Source: Sphingomonas alpina | Lineage (GTDB): Bacteria > Pseudomonadota > Alphaproteobacteria > Sphingomonadales > Sphingomonadaceae | Assembly (NCBI RefSeq): GCF_014490665.1 | Contig: NZ_CP061038.1 | Location: 2,790,001 to 2,854,000 of the forward strand | Direction of reading: 5' to 3' | DNA length: 64,000 bases | Shown: one piece after another, positions 23,798 through 33,003 of the stretch | Numbering within the stretch: position 1 is the first letter of the stretch | Layout: the number at the start of each line of letters is the position of its first letter | Notes under the pieces: generated by a model | Seen by the model: the letters and a program-made list of their open reading frames with translations, nothing else | Database searches by the model: none | Told to the model about the DNA's origin: nothing | Program-made: the position numbers and the translations under genes

Positions 23798-24331
23798 TCA
23801 CCGCAGCGGCCGCTTCTCCAGCTTTCGCGCCAGCGTTCGGCGATGCATGCCCAGCCGACGCGCGGTTTCCGAGACGTTGAAGTCGCTTTCCGCCAGCGTC
23901 TTGTGGATCCGCTCCCATTCCAGCGTCTTGATCGAGGTCTGTCGTACGCCAATCGGCGTATCGACATCGCCGCCGATCTTGCCGAACGCAGCTTCCAGGT
24001 CGTCGGTATCGGCCGGCTTGGCGAGATAGGATGTCGCACCCAGCTTGACCGCCTGCACCGCCGTCGCGATGCTGGCATAGCCGGTCAGGACGACGATCAC
24101 CGTCTCGGGATCATGGCCATGCAATGTCTGTACGCAGGCGAGGCCTGATGCCTGGCCGAGCTTCAGGTCGACCACGGCATAATCCGGCGTCTCCGCGGCC
24201 AGCAACCGGTCAAGCTCCGCCGGGTCGGCGGCCAGCGCAACACGGTAGCCGCGCCGCTCGAACGAACGCTGCAGCGTGCGGGCAAAGGCCGCATCGTCCT
24301 CGACCAGGAAGAGCAAGGGCTCAGTCGCCAT
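23798..24331 (-). CDS. regA: RegA/ActR/PrrA-family response regulator
   Basis: A 177-residue regulator with a receiver domain (acidic pair EDD at 11-13, phospho-acceptor Asp55 in AVVDLKLG, Lys in YLAKPAD) and a short C-terminal Fis-type helix-turn-helix (NVSETARRLGMHRRTLARKL). This is the redox-responding RegA type of alphaproteobacteria, which controls respiratory genes. It is the last gene of the cyo operon, four bases after regB, so its level would follow oxidase expression. Confidence 0.92.
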   Translation of the reverse strand: MATEPLLFLVEDDAAFARTLQRSFERRGYRVALAADPAELDRLLAAETPDYAVVDLKLGQASGLACVQTLHGHDPETVIVVLTGYASIATAVQAVKLGATSYLAKPADTDDLEAAFGKIGGDVDTPIGVRQTSIKTLEWERIHKTLAESDFNVSETARRLGMHRRTLARKLEKRPLR

Positions 24332-24335
24332 GATC

Positions 24336-25631
24336 CTACTCCGTCAACGCCAGTGCCGAGAGCGGCAGGTGCAGCACCACTTCGGCACCGCCCCCGAGCC
24401 GGTTGCGCGCCTCCATCGTGCCGCCAAGCTTGCGCATCACATTGGCGACGAGGAACAGTCCCAATCCCGCGCCTGCCGTGCGCTTGGTGGAGTTATACGG
24501 CCTCCCGATGGCCTCGATCGTCGCTGTGGCAAAGCCGGATCCGCGATCGGCGACCGTGACCAGAAGCATATCGCCATCGCGGGCCAGGCCGATGCGGATC
24601 TCCTCGGATGAAGCCTCGGCGGCATTGTCGAGCAGGTTGAAGACCATTTGCTGCAGCACGGTGTCGGAAACGATCGGCACATCGGCCCCAAAGGCGTCGT
24701 CATAGCGCAGCCCGGCAAAGCCACGTGCGGCCTGCCAGTCGGCGACGACCCGGCCGAAAAAGGCGCGCACGCTGGTCACGGTCGATGCTTCGCCCCGCGC
24801 TTCGCCCGCCGCCAGCAGGATGCCGGTCACGATCGCCTTGCAGCGTTGTACCTCAGCCTGCATCTCGCTGAGATCATGGGCCAGATCGGGATCGCCGGCG
24901 ATGCCGGGCGCCCTGCGCCAGTCGCCAAGGATCACCGAGAGAGATGAGAGCGGCGTGCCCAGCTCATGCGCGGCACCTGACGCAAGCAGGCCGATGCGGA
25001 CGATATGATCCTCCTCCGCCGCCTGGCGCTGCATCGCGGCCAGATGTGCATCCCGCGCGCGCAAATTGCGGTTAATGCGCGTGACGAACATCACCAGCAG
25101 CACCGCGACCAGCGCGAAGCAGACCCACATGCCCTGCACATGGAGCTGGAAGAGCGAGGTGCGATAATCGTCCGGCAGCACGATCGGCCGGTAGACGATC
25201 GTCAAAAGCGCAAAGGCGATACTGGTCACGACCACCACCACCCAGGTGGATCCCTGTTTGAGCAACACCGAACCCAGCACGACCTGAAGCAGGAACAACG
25301 AGACGAACGGGTTGGTCGCGCCGCCGCTGAAATAGAGCTGCACCGACAGGCACAGCACGTCGAGCAACAGCGCGACGAGCAAGGCACGGTTGTCGATCGG
25401 CCGCCCGGAGCGAAGCCACAGCATGCTGACCGCATTGAGCAGGGCGAGTCCGGCAAGCACGGCGAGCATCGGCACGATCGGCAGCACGATGCCAAAGGCA
25501 TAATGGGTGAGCAGGATCGTCACGCATTGCCCCGCGATCGCCAGCCAGCGCAACTGCACCAGCTGCAGCATGTTCTGCGATGCGGTGGCGTCGGCCGGGG
25601 CGAGCGCCCGGGGAGTGACGAGCGCAGTCAT
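24336..25631 (-). CDS. regB: RegB/ActS/PrrB-family redox sensor kinase
   Basis: A 431-residue membrane histidine kinase. Six membrane segments occupy about residues 30-185. The heptapeptide GGATNPF (103-109) corresponds to the quinone-sensing motif of RegB. The H-box is ASGAAHELGTPLSSL with His222, and a conserved cysteine (VQRCKAIV, Cys264) matches the redox cysteine of RegB. The ATPase domain has N-box LLDNAAEAS and G-box GAGLGLFLV. The ATG overlaps the surf1 stop (ATGA). It would sense the state of the quinone pool used by the oxidase encoded upstream. Confidence 0.93.
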   Translation of the reverse strand: MTALVTPRALAPADATASQNMLQLVQLRWLAIAGQCVTILLTHYAFGIVLPIVPMLAVLAGLALLNAVSMLWLRSGRPIDNRALLVALLLDVLCLSVQLYFSGGATNPFVSLFLLQVVLGSVLLKQGSTWVVVVVTSIAFALLTIVYRPIVLPDDYRTSLFQLHVQGMWVCFALVAVLLVMFVTRINRNLRARDAHLAAMQRQAAEEDHIVRIGLLASGAAHELGTPLSSLSVILGDWRRAPGIAGDPDLAHDLSEMQAEVQRCKAIVTGILLAAGEARGEASTVTSVRAFFGRVVADWQAARGFAGLRYDDAFGADVPIVSDTVLQQMVFNLLDNAAEASSEEIRIGLARDGDMLLVTVADRGSGFATATIEAIGRPYNSTKRTAGAGLGLFLVANVMRKLGGTMEARNRLGGGAEVVLHLPLSALALTE

Positions 25632-26341
25632 CGCGGTGCCGTGCGGCGATCCGCGCGCAGGAAGACGACAAGGGCACCGGCAACCATCATCGCCAACACA
25701 TACCATGTGATCGCGTAAACCAGATGGTTGTTCGGAAAAGCGACGATCGTCAGGCCGCCGATCGGTCCACCCGCGGGCGCGGAAGCCGCATCCAGGTCAA
25801 CGAAATAGGGCGCAACGACACCGAGCTTGCGTGCTGCGGCAATGGCGGCGACGTCGCGCGAATACCAGGCGTCGCGCGCCGGGTCGTTCGAGCGCAGGAA
25901 GCCGCCGCCCAGCTCTGTGATACGCAGCAGCCCGGTCAGGGTGACCGGCCCCAGGGACGGCGGCGCGACAGCGCGCGTCGGCACAAAGCCGCGGTTGGCC
26001 AGCACGACAAACCCCTGCTCTGTCCGCATTGGCGCCATCACCCACCAGCCCGCGCCATGGACGGTGGCGGCCTGCACCAGCGCCGGCGGTACCGGCAGGA
26101 ACCGACCGGTGAGCCGGACGCGGCGATATTGCGCGCGCGGGCCATCGATCTCCAGCCAGGCGGCGGGCCCGGGTACAGCGACAGGGGCGGCGTGCACGCG
26201 AGCGTCGATCTGCGCGATCAGGTCGCGTTTCCAGGCCAGCCGCTTCACCTGCCAAGTGCCGAGCGCGACCAGCAGAACGATGAGCAGCAGCAGCGCCACC
26301 ACCCCTGCGGCGACGCGCGCGCCGGTGGCGCGCCGCGTCAT
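25628..26341 (-). CDS. SURF1-family protein
   Basis: A 237-residue assembly factor with an N-terminal and a C-terminal membrane helix around a periplasmic domain. It starts with the GTWQVKRLAWKRDLI motif after the first helix and closes with NNHLVYAITWYVLAMM, both typical of SURF1/Shy1. In haem a oxidases SURF1 aids haem insertion. Here it lies directly after cyoD, the start overlapping the cyoD stop by one base (TAATG), so it probably serves the quinol oxidase. Confidence 0.9.
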   Translation of the reverse strand: MTRRATGARVAAGVVALLLLIVLLVALGTWQVKRLAWKRDLIAQIDARVHAAPVAVPGPAAWLEIDGPRAQYRRVRLTGRFLPVPPALVQAATVHGAGWWVMAPMRTEQGFVVLANRGFVPTRAVAPPSLGPVTLTGLLRITELGGGFLRSNDPARDAWYSRDVAAIAAARKLGVVAPYFVDLDAASAPAGGPIGGLTIVAFPNNHLVYAITWYVLAMMVAGALVVFLRADRRTAPR

Positions 26342-26718
26342 TACATCGAGTCCATGGCCTGCGGCATCGGCATCATATTGGCATTCATATGATACATGAC
26401 CCAGAGCGATCCGCTCAGCGCGATACCGACGATCACTACGGTGAACAGCAGCGCCATCATCGACCAGCCACCCTCCGCCCGCCGGTTCATGTGCAAGAAG
26501 AAGATCATGTGCACGACCATCTGCACCGCGGCAAAACCCATGATGATCAGCGCGATCACCGGTTTCGAGAATGGCGTCGTCATCACCAGCCAGAACGGGA
26601 TCGCGGTCAGGACCGCGGCGAGCACGAAGCCGATGATATAGCCCTTGCGGGTGCCATGGCTTTCCTCATCGTCATGATGGCCGTGCGTGTCGGCGTGGCC
26701 GTCGGCGGAGGCGCTCAT
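26341..26718 (-). CDS. cyoD: Cytochrome o ubiquinol oxidase subunit IV
   Basis: A 125-residue small subunit with three membrane helices, including [21 protein letters not shown] and the family ending in [11 protein letters not shown] and [13 protein letters not shown]. Its N-terminus is rich in histidine and acidic residues ([16 protein letters not shown]), more so than the E. coli subunit. The ATG at 26718 overlaps the cyoC stop as ATGA. Confidence 0.93.
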   Translation of the reverse strand: MSASADGHADTHGHHDDEESHGTRKGYIIGFVLAAVLTAIPFWLVMTTPFSKPVIALIIMGFAAVQMVVHMIFFLHMNRRAEGGWSMMALLFTVVIVGIALSGSLWVMYHMNANMMPMPQAMDSM

Positions 26719-27341
26719 CGCAGCATTCCCATCAGATAGACAAAGGTGAAGACGCCGATCCAGATGACGTCGAGAAAGTGCCAGAACAGGCTGAGGCACA
26801 TCAGCCGACGGCGATTGGCCGGGATCAGCCCCTTCATCCTCACCTGGACCATCAGTGTCACCAGCCAGATCAGGCCGAAGGTGACGTGCAGGCCGTGCGT
26901 GCCGACCAAGGTGAAGAAGGATGACAGGAACGCGCTGCGCTGCGGCCCCGCCCCTTCGTGGATGAGATGCGCGAACTCGTACATCTCGATTCCCAGAAAG
27001 GCGAGACCGAACAGGCCGGTGACCGCCAGCCAGGCTTGCGTCCCCCGCACCTTGCCCTCGGTCATCGCCAGCATCGCGAAGCCATAGGTGATCGAAGAGA
27101 AAAGCAGCATCGTGGTGTTGAGCGCGACCAGCGGCAGGTCGAACAGTTCGCGTGGCCCGGGCCCGCCGGCATAGCTCGCGCCGAGCACGCCGTACGTCGC
27201 GAACAGCATCGCGAAGATCAGGCAGTCGCTCATCAGATAGATCCAGAAGCCGAGCATGGTGCTCGAGCCCTCAGGATGGTCATGTTCGTCGACCAGATAG
27301 AAGACGTCGCTAGCGTGCGTCTCGGTCATCGTCGCGCTCAT
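26715..27341 (-). CDS. cyoC: Cytochrome o ubiquinol oxidase subunit III
   Basis: A 208-residue subunit with five membrane helices. Family features are [47 protein letters not shown] and the ending [20 protein letters not shown]. The ATG at 27341 overlaps the cyoB stop (ATGA). The length equals that of the E. coli protein. Confidence 0.95.
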   Translation of the reverse strand: MSATMTETHASDVFYLVDEHDHPEGSSTMLGFWIYLMSDCLIFAMLFATYGVLGASYAGGPGPRELFDLPLVALNTTMLLFSSITYGFAMLAMTEGKVRGTQAWLAVTGLFGLAFLGIEMYEFAHLIHEGAGPQRSAFLSSFFTLVGTHGLHVTFGLIWLVTLMVQVRMKGLIPANRRRLMCLSLFWHFLDVIWIGVFTFVYLMGMLR

Positions 27342-29347
27342 GCTGCCGCTCCCGCCGCGAGCAGTCGCGTGCGCTTGTCCTCGGTCGCGATGACCTCCTC
27401 CACCGGGATGTGGAAGTCGCGGCGATAGTTGAAGGTGTGGCCGATCGAGACGGCAAGGATCGCGACGAAGCTGAGCGCCGCCAGCCACCAGACATACCAG
27501 ATCATGCCGACCGAGAAGGCGACGCTGAGCGCAGCGATGATCACGCCGGTGCCGGTGTTGCTCGGCATATGGATCGCCTTGAACCCCTGGGTCGGACGCA
27601 CATAACCGCGCTGCTTCATGTCCGCCCAGGCATCGCCATTATGGATAACGGGCGAGAAGGCGAAGTTGTAATCCGGCGGCGGCGAGGAGGTCGCCCATTC
27701 GAGCGTGCGGCCGTTCCACGGATCGCCGGTCTCATCGCGCAGCTTCTCGCGGTCGCGGATGCTGACATAGAATTGCATCAGCATCGCGCCGATGCCGATC
27801 GCGACCAGCACCGCGCCGAACGCGGCGATGCCGAACCAGATCTGCAGGCTCGGATCTTCGAAGGTGCGCAGGCGCCGCGTCACGCCCATCAGGCCGAGGA
27901 TATAGAGCGGCATGAAGGCGAAATAGAAGCCGAGCACCCAGAACCAGAAGGAGACCTTCCCCCAGAATTCATTGAGCCGGAAACCGAACGCCTTGGGGAA
28001 CCAGTAATTGATCCCCGCGAACAGGCCGAACAACACGCCGCCGATGATCACATTGTGGAAATGCGCGACGAGGAACAGCGAGTTGTGCAGCACGAAATCG
28101 GCCGGCGGCACGGCGAGCAGCACGCCGGTCATGCCGCCGATCACGAAGGTGATCATGAACGCGATGGTCCACATCATCGGCAGCTCGAAGCGGATCCGCC
28201 CGCGGTACATGGTGAACAGCCAGTTGAAGATCTTCGCGCCGGTCGGGATCGAGATCACCATGGTGGTAATGCCGAAGAAGGAATTGACGCTGGCGCCCGA
28301 CCCCATGGTGAAGAAATGGTGCAACCACACGACATAGGCGAGCAACGTGATCACCGCGGTCGCATAGACCATCGAGGTATAGCCGAAGAGCCGCTTGCCC
28401 GAGAAGGTCGAGGTCACCTCGCTGAAGATGCCGAATGCGGGCAGGATCAGGATGTAGACCTCCGGATGGCCCCAGATCCAGATCAGGTTCACATACATCA
28501 TCGGGTTGCCGCCGAGCGTATTGGTGAAGAACGCGGTGTCGGCATAACGGTCGAGCGAGAGCAGCCCGAGCACTGCGGTCAGCACCGGAAAGGCCGCGAC
28601 GATCAGGATGTTGGTGCACAACGCGGTCCAGCAGAAGATCGGCATGCGCATCATGGTCATGCCCGGCGCGCGCATCTTCACGATCGTGGCGACCAGGTTG
28701 ACGCCCGATAGCAGCGTGCCGACGCCGGCGATCTGCAGCGACCAGATATAATAATCGACCCCGACCCCGGGACTGTAGCTGATCCCCGATAAAGGCGGCA
28801 TGGCGAGCCAGCCAGTCTGCGCAAATTCGCCGACGAACAGGCTCATCATCACGGTGATCGCGCCGGCCGCGGTCATCCAGAAGCTGAAATTGTTGAGGAA
28901 CGGGAAGGACACGTCGCGCGCGCCGATCTGCAGCGGCACGACATAGTTCATCAGGCCCGTGACCAGCGGCATCGCCACGAAGAAGATCATGATCACGCCA
29001 TGCGCGGTGAAGATCTGATCATAATGATGCGCGTTGAGATATCCCTCCGACCCGTTGAACGCCATCACCTGTTGCAGCCGCATCATCACGGCATCGGCAA
29101 AGCCGCGCAGCAGCATGACCAGCCCGAGGATCATGTACATGATGCCGATGCGCTTGTGATCGACCGTGGTGAACCATTCGCGCCACAAATAGCCCCAGAG
29201 TTTGAACCAGGTCAGCGCGCCAAGCAGCGCGATGCCGCCCAGCGCAACGCCGGCAAAGGTCGCGACGACGATCGGTTCGTGCAGCGGCAGCGATTCCAGC
29301 GTGAAGCGACCGAAGATCGGGCTGACGGAAGAGGGTGAGATCTGCAT
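27338..29347 (-). CDS. cyoB: Cytochrome o ubiquinol oxidase subunit I
   Basis: A 669-residue haem-copper oxidase core subunit that reduces oxygen with quinol electrons and pumps protons. Haem and CuB ligands are visible: the low-spin haem histidine in [12 protein letters not shown], the His-Tyr crosslink region [15 protein letters not shown], the CuB pair [10 protein letters not shown], and [13 protein letters not shown] with two haem histidines. ATG 29347 is used; a TTG at 29359 abuts the cyoA stop. The length matches the family (about 660). Confidence 0.96.
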   Translation of the reverse strand: MQISPSSVSPIFGRFTLESLPLHEPIVVATFAGVALGGIALLGALTWFKLWGYLWREWFTTVDHKRIGIMYMILGLVMLLRGFADAVMMRLQQVMAFNGSEGYLNAHHYDQIFTAHGVIMIFFVAMPLVTGLMNYVVPLQIGARDVSFPFLNNFSFWMTAAGAITVMMSLFVGEFAQTGWLAMPPLSGISYSPGVGVDYYIWSLQIAGVGTLLSGVNLVATIVKMRAPGMTMMRMPIFCWTALCTNILIVAAFPVLTAVLGLLSLDRYADTAFFTNTLGGNPMMYVNLIWIWGHPEVYILILPAFGIFSEVTSTFSGKRLFGYTSMVYATAVITLLAYVVWLHHFFTMGSGASVNSFFGITTMVISIPTGAKIFNWLFTMYRGRIRFELPMMWTIAFMITFVIGGMTGVLLAVPPADFVLHNSLFLVAHFHNVIIGGVLFGLFAGINYWFPKAFGFRLNEFWGKVSFWFWVLGFYFAFMPLYILGLMGVTRRLRTFEDPSLQIWFGIAAFGAVLVAIGIGAMLMQFYVSIRDREKLRDETGDPWNGRTLEWATSSPPPDYNFAFSPVIHNGDAWADMKQRGYVRPTQGFKAIHMPSNTGTGVIIAALSVAFSVGMIWYVWWLAALSFVAILAVSIGHTFNYRRDFHIPVEEVIATEDKRTRLLAAGAAA

Positions 29348-29359
29348 TGGAATGGCCAA

Positions 29360-30430
29360 TTAGAGGGCGGGCTGCTTGGGCGGCGCGGCGTGCGACGGCG
29401 TCCCATGCGAGCGGTGATCGACATGCGCAGGGTCGGCCGGCGGCGGGCTGCCTGGCGCGGCAGTGGTCAGCGGGGATTCGGGCTCCTTCGCCGGCGGGGA
29501 CATATGGCTCATCCCCGCCATGCCCGCGTCCTTCATCATGATGTCGGCCATGCACGGCGTGTCGGGCTTGACGCACTGCCCGACCGCTGCATCGAACAGG
29601 CCGGGCGCGACTGTGGCGAAGCGCATTACCGGTACTTTCTCGGTCGGCTTTTCGAGCTGCAGGTAGCGAGCGCGGCTAAGTTCGCCGCCGGCCGCCTTGT
29701 TGCGCGCGACCCATGCCGCGAAGTCCGCGTCGCTCAGCCCATGAAAGCGGAAGCGCATGCCGGAAAAGCCCGCGCCGCTATAGTTCGATGAGAAGCCCTC
29801 ATAGTCGCCGGCCTTGTTGATCACGGCGTGGAGCTTCGTCTCCATCGACGGCATGGTGTAGATCATGCCGGCGAGCGTCGGCACGTAGAAGGCGTTCATC
29901 ACCGAGGATGAGGTGAGCCGGAACATGATCGGCCGGTCGACCGGCGCGGCGAGTTCATTGACTGTCGCGATGCCATATTCGGGGTAGATGAAGAGCCATT
30001 TCCAGTCGAGCGAGACGACCTGCACCTCGAGCGGCTTGACGTTCGGCGCAACCTTTCGACCCGGCGCGATGCGCTCGATCGGGCGATAGGGATCGAGCAG
30101 ATGCGTGCCGGTCCAGGTCACTGCGCCAAGGCAGATGATGATCAGCAGCGGCGCTGCCCAGATGACCAGTTCGAGCTCAGTCGAATGATCCCAGTCGGGC
30201 TCGTAGCGCGCCTCCTGGTTCGACGCGCGGTAACGCCAGGCGAACAGCCCGACCAAGGCAAGCACCGGCACGACGATGAGCAGCATCAACACCGTGGCGA
30301 TGACCACCAGGTTGCGCTGCTGCACCGCGACATCGCCCATCGGGTTCATCACGACCCAGTTGCACCCGCCAAGCAGCAGGAGCACGGCGGTCGCGGCAGA
30401 CAAGCGGACGATGCGGGAAAGCTTTGGCAT
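29360..30430 (-). CDS. cyoA: Cytochrome o ubiquinol oxidase subunit II (lipoprotein)
   Basis: A 356-residue subunit with a lipoprotein signal (VLLLLGGC, lipidated Cys about 23), two membrane helices and a periplasmic cupredoxin domain without a CuA site, as expected for a quinol oxidase. VVSLDWKWLFIYPEYGIATVNEL and SGAGFSGMRFRFHG are typical. It is longer than E. coli CyoA (315) because of a low-complexity C-terminal tail rich in Met, His and Pro after about residue 295. It is the first gene of the seven-gene operon, and a perfect dyad lies just upstream. Confidence 0.95.
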   Translation of the reverse strand: MPKLSRIVRLSAATAVLLLLGGCNWVVMNPMGDVAVQQRNLVVIATVLMLLIVVPVLALVGLFAWRYRASNQEARYEPDWDHSTELELVIWAAPLLIIICLGAVTWTGTHLLDPYRPIERIAPGRKVAPNVKPLEVQVVSLDWKWLFIYPEYGIATVNELAAPVDRPIMFRLTSSSVMNAFYVPTLAGMIYTMPSMETKLHAVINKAGDYEGFSSNYSGAGFSGMRFRFHGLSDADFAAWVARNKAAGGELSRARYLQLEKPTEKVPVMRFATVAPGLFDAAVGQCVKPDTPCMADIMMKDAGMAGMSHMSPPAKEPESPLTTAAPGSPPPADPAHVDHRSHGTPSHAAPPKQPAL

Positions 30431-30464
30431 GCTCGCCCGCTACGCCTTCGCGCTGCAGCGCAAC

Positions 30465-30483
30465 ATTGGACATTTTGTCCAAT
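30465..30483. promoter_or_regulatory. Perfect dyad upstream of the cyo operon
   Basis: ATTGGACA (30465-30472) and TGTCCAAT (30476-30483) flank TTT, 34 bases before the cyoA start. It lies in the 130-base divergent gap to the MFS gene. The arrangement suggests an operator for the cyo operon, and possibly for both units. The protein that binds it is unknown; the sequence is not the GC-rich RegA type nor an FNR box. Confidence 0.55.
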
Positions 30484-30560
30484 CCCCAAAACGATCGGAT
30501 AAGCGCATAAGGGTGCGTGATCGGCATTCTCCACCCGCCGCCCATCAGGATATATCGTTC

Positions 30561-31898
30561 ATGACCGCGCATATCGCCCCGACATCCAGGGCCCCGACAT
30601 CCGGTACGGCCGAACGCGACGCCCGCGCGATCAATGCGCGTCACGGCGACGTCGCGCCGGGCGAGATCGCCATCGGCGTGATCATCGGGCGGACATCCGA
30701 ATTCTTCGACTTCTTCGTCTATGCGATCGCCTCGGTGCTGGTCTTCCCCAGCCTGGTCTTCCCCTATGTCGACCGCCTGACCGGCACGGTCTATTCCTTC
30801 GCGATCTTCGCGCTCGCCTTCGTCGCGCGGCCGGTCGGATCGCTGGCATTTCTGTGGATCGACGCGGCGATGGGGCGCGGCACCAAGCTGACCGTCGCGC
30901 TGTTCCTGCTCGGCGGGTCGACCGCAGCGATGGCATTCCTGCCTGGCTATGAGACGATCGGCATCTGGTCGGCGGTGCTGCTCGCTCTGTTCCGCCTCGG
31001 CCAGGGTGTCGCACTGGGCGGCGCATGGGACGGGCTTGCCTCGCTGCTCGCACTGAACGCACCGGCCAATCGCCGCGGCTGGTACGCGATGATCCCGCAA
31101 CTCGGCGCACCACTCGGCCTGATGGTGGCGAGCGCGCTGTTCGCCTTTTTCGTGACCACCCTGTCCAGTGCCGACTTCCTTGACTGGGGCTGGCGCTATC
31201 CCTTCTTCGTCGCCTTCGCGATCAACGTCGTGGCGCTGTTCGCGCGGCTGCGCATCGTTTCCACGCCGCATTACGCCAATCTGTTCGAGAGCCGCGAGTT
31301 GCAGCCATCACGCGTGATCGACACGGTGCGCAGCGACTGGCGCAACATCGTGATCGGCGCGTTCGCACCGCTCGCCAGCTTCGCGCTGTTCCACATGGTC
31401 ACGGTGTTCCCGCTGTCCTGGGTGTTCCTGTTCACGCATCAGGACCCGGCACGCTTCATGGTGATCGAGATCATCGCCGCCGCCTTCGGGGTGGTCGCAG
31501 TGATCGCCTCGGGCGTGATTGCCGACCGGTTCGGACGCCGCACCGTGCTTGGCGCATCCGCTGCCGGGATCGCGGCGTTCAGCGGCTTCGCACCGCAGCT
31601 GCTCAATGGCGGCGACGCGGGCGAGCTGGCCTTCATGATCATCGGCTTTGTGCTGCTCGGCCTCGCCTTCGGCCAGTCCTCGGGCTCGGTGTCGGGTAAT
31701 TTCTCCTCCGCGCACCGCTATACCGGCGCGGCGCTGACCTCCGACCTTGCCTGGCTGGTCGGTGCCGGCTTCGCGCCTTTGGTCGCGTTGCTGCTCGCGG
31801 CCAATTTCGGATTGCTCGCGGCGGGTGGTTATCTGTTGTCGGGCGCGATCGGCACGCTGGTGGCGCTGGGTATCAACAAGGAACTGGCCGGGCGCTAA
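30561..31898 (+). CDS. MFS transporter (metabolite:H+ symporter-like)
   Basis: A 445-residue permease with twelve predicted membrane helices. The first helix region (IGRTSEFFDFFVYAIASVLVFP) and the loop-2 to helix-4 stretch (ARPVGSLAFLWIDAAMGRGTKLT, then LFRLGQGVALGG) match the MHS branch that includes ProP and dicarboxylate or sugar-acid carriers. A second half motif is ADRFGRRTVLG. ATG 30561 follows AGGA. It is divergent from cyoA. The substrate cannot be read. Confidence 0.85.
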   Translation: MTAHIAPTSRAPTSGTAERDARAINARHGDVAPGEIAIGVIIGRTSEFFDFFVYAIASVLVFPSLVFPYVDRLTGTVYSFAIFALAFVARPVGSLAFLWIDAAMGRGTKLTVALFLLGGSTAAMAFLPGYETIGIWSAVLLALFRLGQGVALGGAWDGLASLLALNAPANRRGWYAMIPQLGAPLGLMVASALFAFFVTTLSSADFLDWGWRYPFFVAFAINVVALFARLRIVSTPHYANLFESRELQPSRVIDTVRSDWRNIVIGAFAPLASFALFHMVTVFPLSWVFLFTHQDPARFMVIEIIAAAFGVVAVIASGVIADRFGRRTVLGASAAGIAAFSGFAPQLLNGGDAGELAFMIIGFVLLGLAFGQSSGSVSGNFSSAHRYTGAALTSDLAWLVGAGFAPLVALLLAANFGLLAAGGYLLSGAIGTLVALGINKELAGR

Positions 31899-31904
31899 GC
31901 CGGG

Positions 31905-32576
31905 TCAGGCCGCGACGGGCAGGAAACCGAGACGGTCGGAATCGGCCGGATCCAAAGCCATCAGCTCATAACCGGCGATTCGCGGGTGAACCGTCTCGAC
32001 CGGATGACGATGGGTCGCGGTCAGCACCATGACATCCGCCCCCGCCGCCTCCGCCGCGGCAATCCCGGCCGGCGCATCCTCGAACACGAGGCATTCGTCG
32101 ATCGCAACGCCAAGCCGGTCAGCGGCAAGCAGGAAGCAATCCGGCGCCGGCTTGCCGCGTGCCGCATCCTCGGCCGCGATCAGCAGCGGCGGCGTGGGCA
32201 AACCGGCGGCGGCAAGGCGCCGCAGAGCAAGTCCGCGCGGCGCCGATGTGACCACCGCCCACCGGTCCAGCGGCAATGACGCAAGGAAAGCGGCCGCCCC
32301 GGGGATCGGCGCGATATCATCGACATCGTCCATTTCCAGCCGGGTGATTTCCGCCGCTTCGGCAACCGGATCGACGCCCGGTAGCCCAAGTCGCCGGATC
32401 GTTTCGACCGACTGCACACCGTGAATGGTCGGAATGAAGGTCGCAACATCAAGGCCGTGACGCAGCGCCCAGGCCGTCCAGACCCGCTCCGCCGACGCGA
32501 TCGATGTCAGGATCGTCCCGTCCATATCGAACAGGAATGCGGCATAGCGCCGCTGAAGCGGTTCGGTACCTGGCAC
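31905..32576 (-). CDS. HAD-superfamily phosphatase
   Basis: A 223-residue hydrolase of the sugar-phosphatase/phosphoglycolate type. Motif I is FLFDMDGTILTS near the N-terminus, motif II the TSA of VVTSAPRG, motif III the lysine in RGKPAPDCFL, and motif IV VFEDAPAGI. The cap domain lies between motifs I and II. GTG 32576 has GGAAAGG nine bases upstream and puts motif I about 16 residues from the start, as usual; a TTG at 32666 would add 30 residues. It converges with the MFS gene. Confidence 0.82.
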   Translation of the reverse strand: MPGTEPLQRRYAAFLFDMDGTILTSIASAERVWTAWALRHGLDVATFIPTIHGVQSVETIRRLGLPGVDPVAEAAEITRLEMDDVDDIAPIPGAAAFLASLPLDRWAVVTSAPRGLALRRLAAAGLPTPPLLIAAEDAARGKPAPDCFLLAADRLGVAIDECLVFEDAPAGIAAAEAAGADVMVLTATHRHPVETVHPRIAGYELMALDPADSDRLGFLPVAA

Positions 32577-32700
32577 GAATGATGACCTTTCCGGGCGCAA
32601 GGAATGCGCCTCCGCGCCGGAGATAGGTTCGCCGGTCGACAAGAACCAGTACCGATCAACATTCAATGGCGGCCACGATGCGAGTCGCAGGCCCGGTTAG

Positions 32701-32870
32701 CCCCCTGTTCTTTCCGAAAAAAAGCGCACCCCTGTTATGTTGGACATGGAACGCAGATTCCTCGATAATTTACAGTAACTTGGATCGCCCACCCCTGTTC
32801 CCGATAACAGGGGTGGCGCCAAGAGATAACAGGGGTCAGGTCACCGCTGTTCCTGCCAAAACAGCGGGGT
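32701..32870 (+). repeat. CTGTTAT inverted-unit cluster, copy 2
   Basis: The cluster opens CCCCTGTTCTTTCCGAAAAAAA, the same layout as copies 1 and 3, then CCCCTGTTATGTTGGAC (32730-32746). CCCCTGTTCCCGATAACAGGGG at 32793-32814 is a hairpin, a further AACAGGGG follows at 32829, and CCGCTGTT/AACAGCGG pair at 32844-32867. No gene is seen in the gap 32577-33003. Confidence 0.8.
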
Positions 32871-32892
32871 GAGGCACTCGATATTTTCTTTT

Positions 32893-32972
32893 CATGTCAA
32901 AGAGCGGGCCGGAATACCGACCGGCACTCCTTGCGCCGTCACGCTGTCAGGATCTGTGTCAGGGTTGAATCG
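32893..32972 (+). repeat. Composite repeat module A, copy 2
   Basis: It runs from CATGTCAAAGAGCG (32893-32906) to GGGTTGAATCG (32962-32972), directly after the copy 2 cluster. The core carries GGCCGG and a paired ACCGGCACT stretch, but is not the same as in other copies, so only the ends are strongly conserved. Confidence 0.75.
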
Positions 32973-33003
32973 GTGCCGGCTCACCCGGCACCGATTGCCC
33001 GCT

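Noticed and set aside
30465..30483. FNR or RegA binding site at the cyo promoter
   Set aside because: The half-site is TTGGACA rather than TTGAT, and RegA sites are GC-rich; the dyad fits neither.
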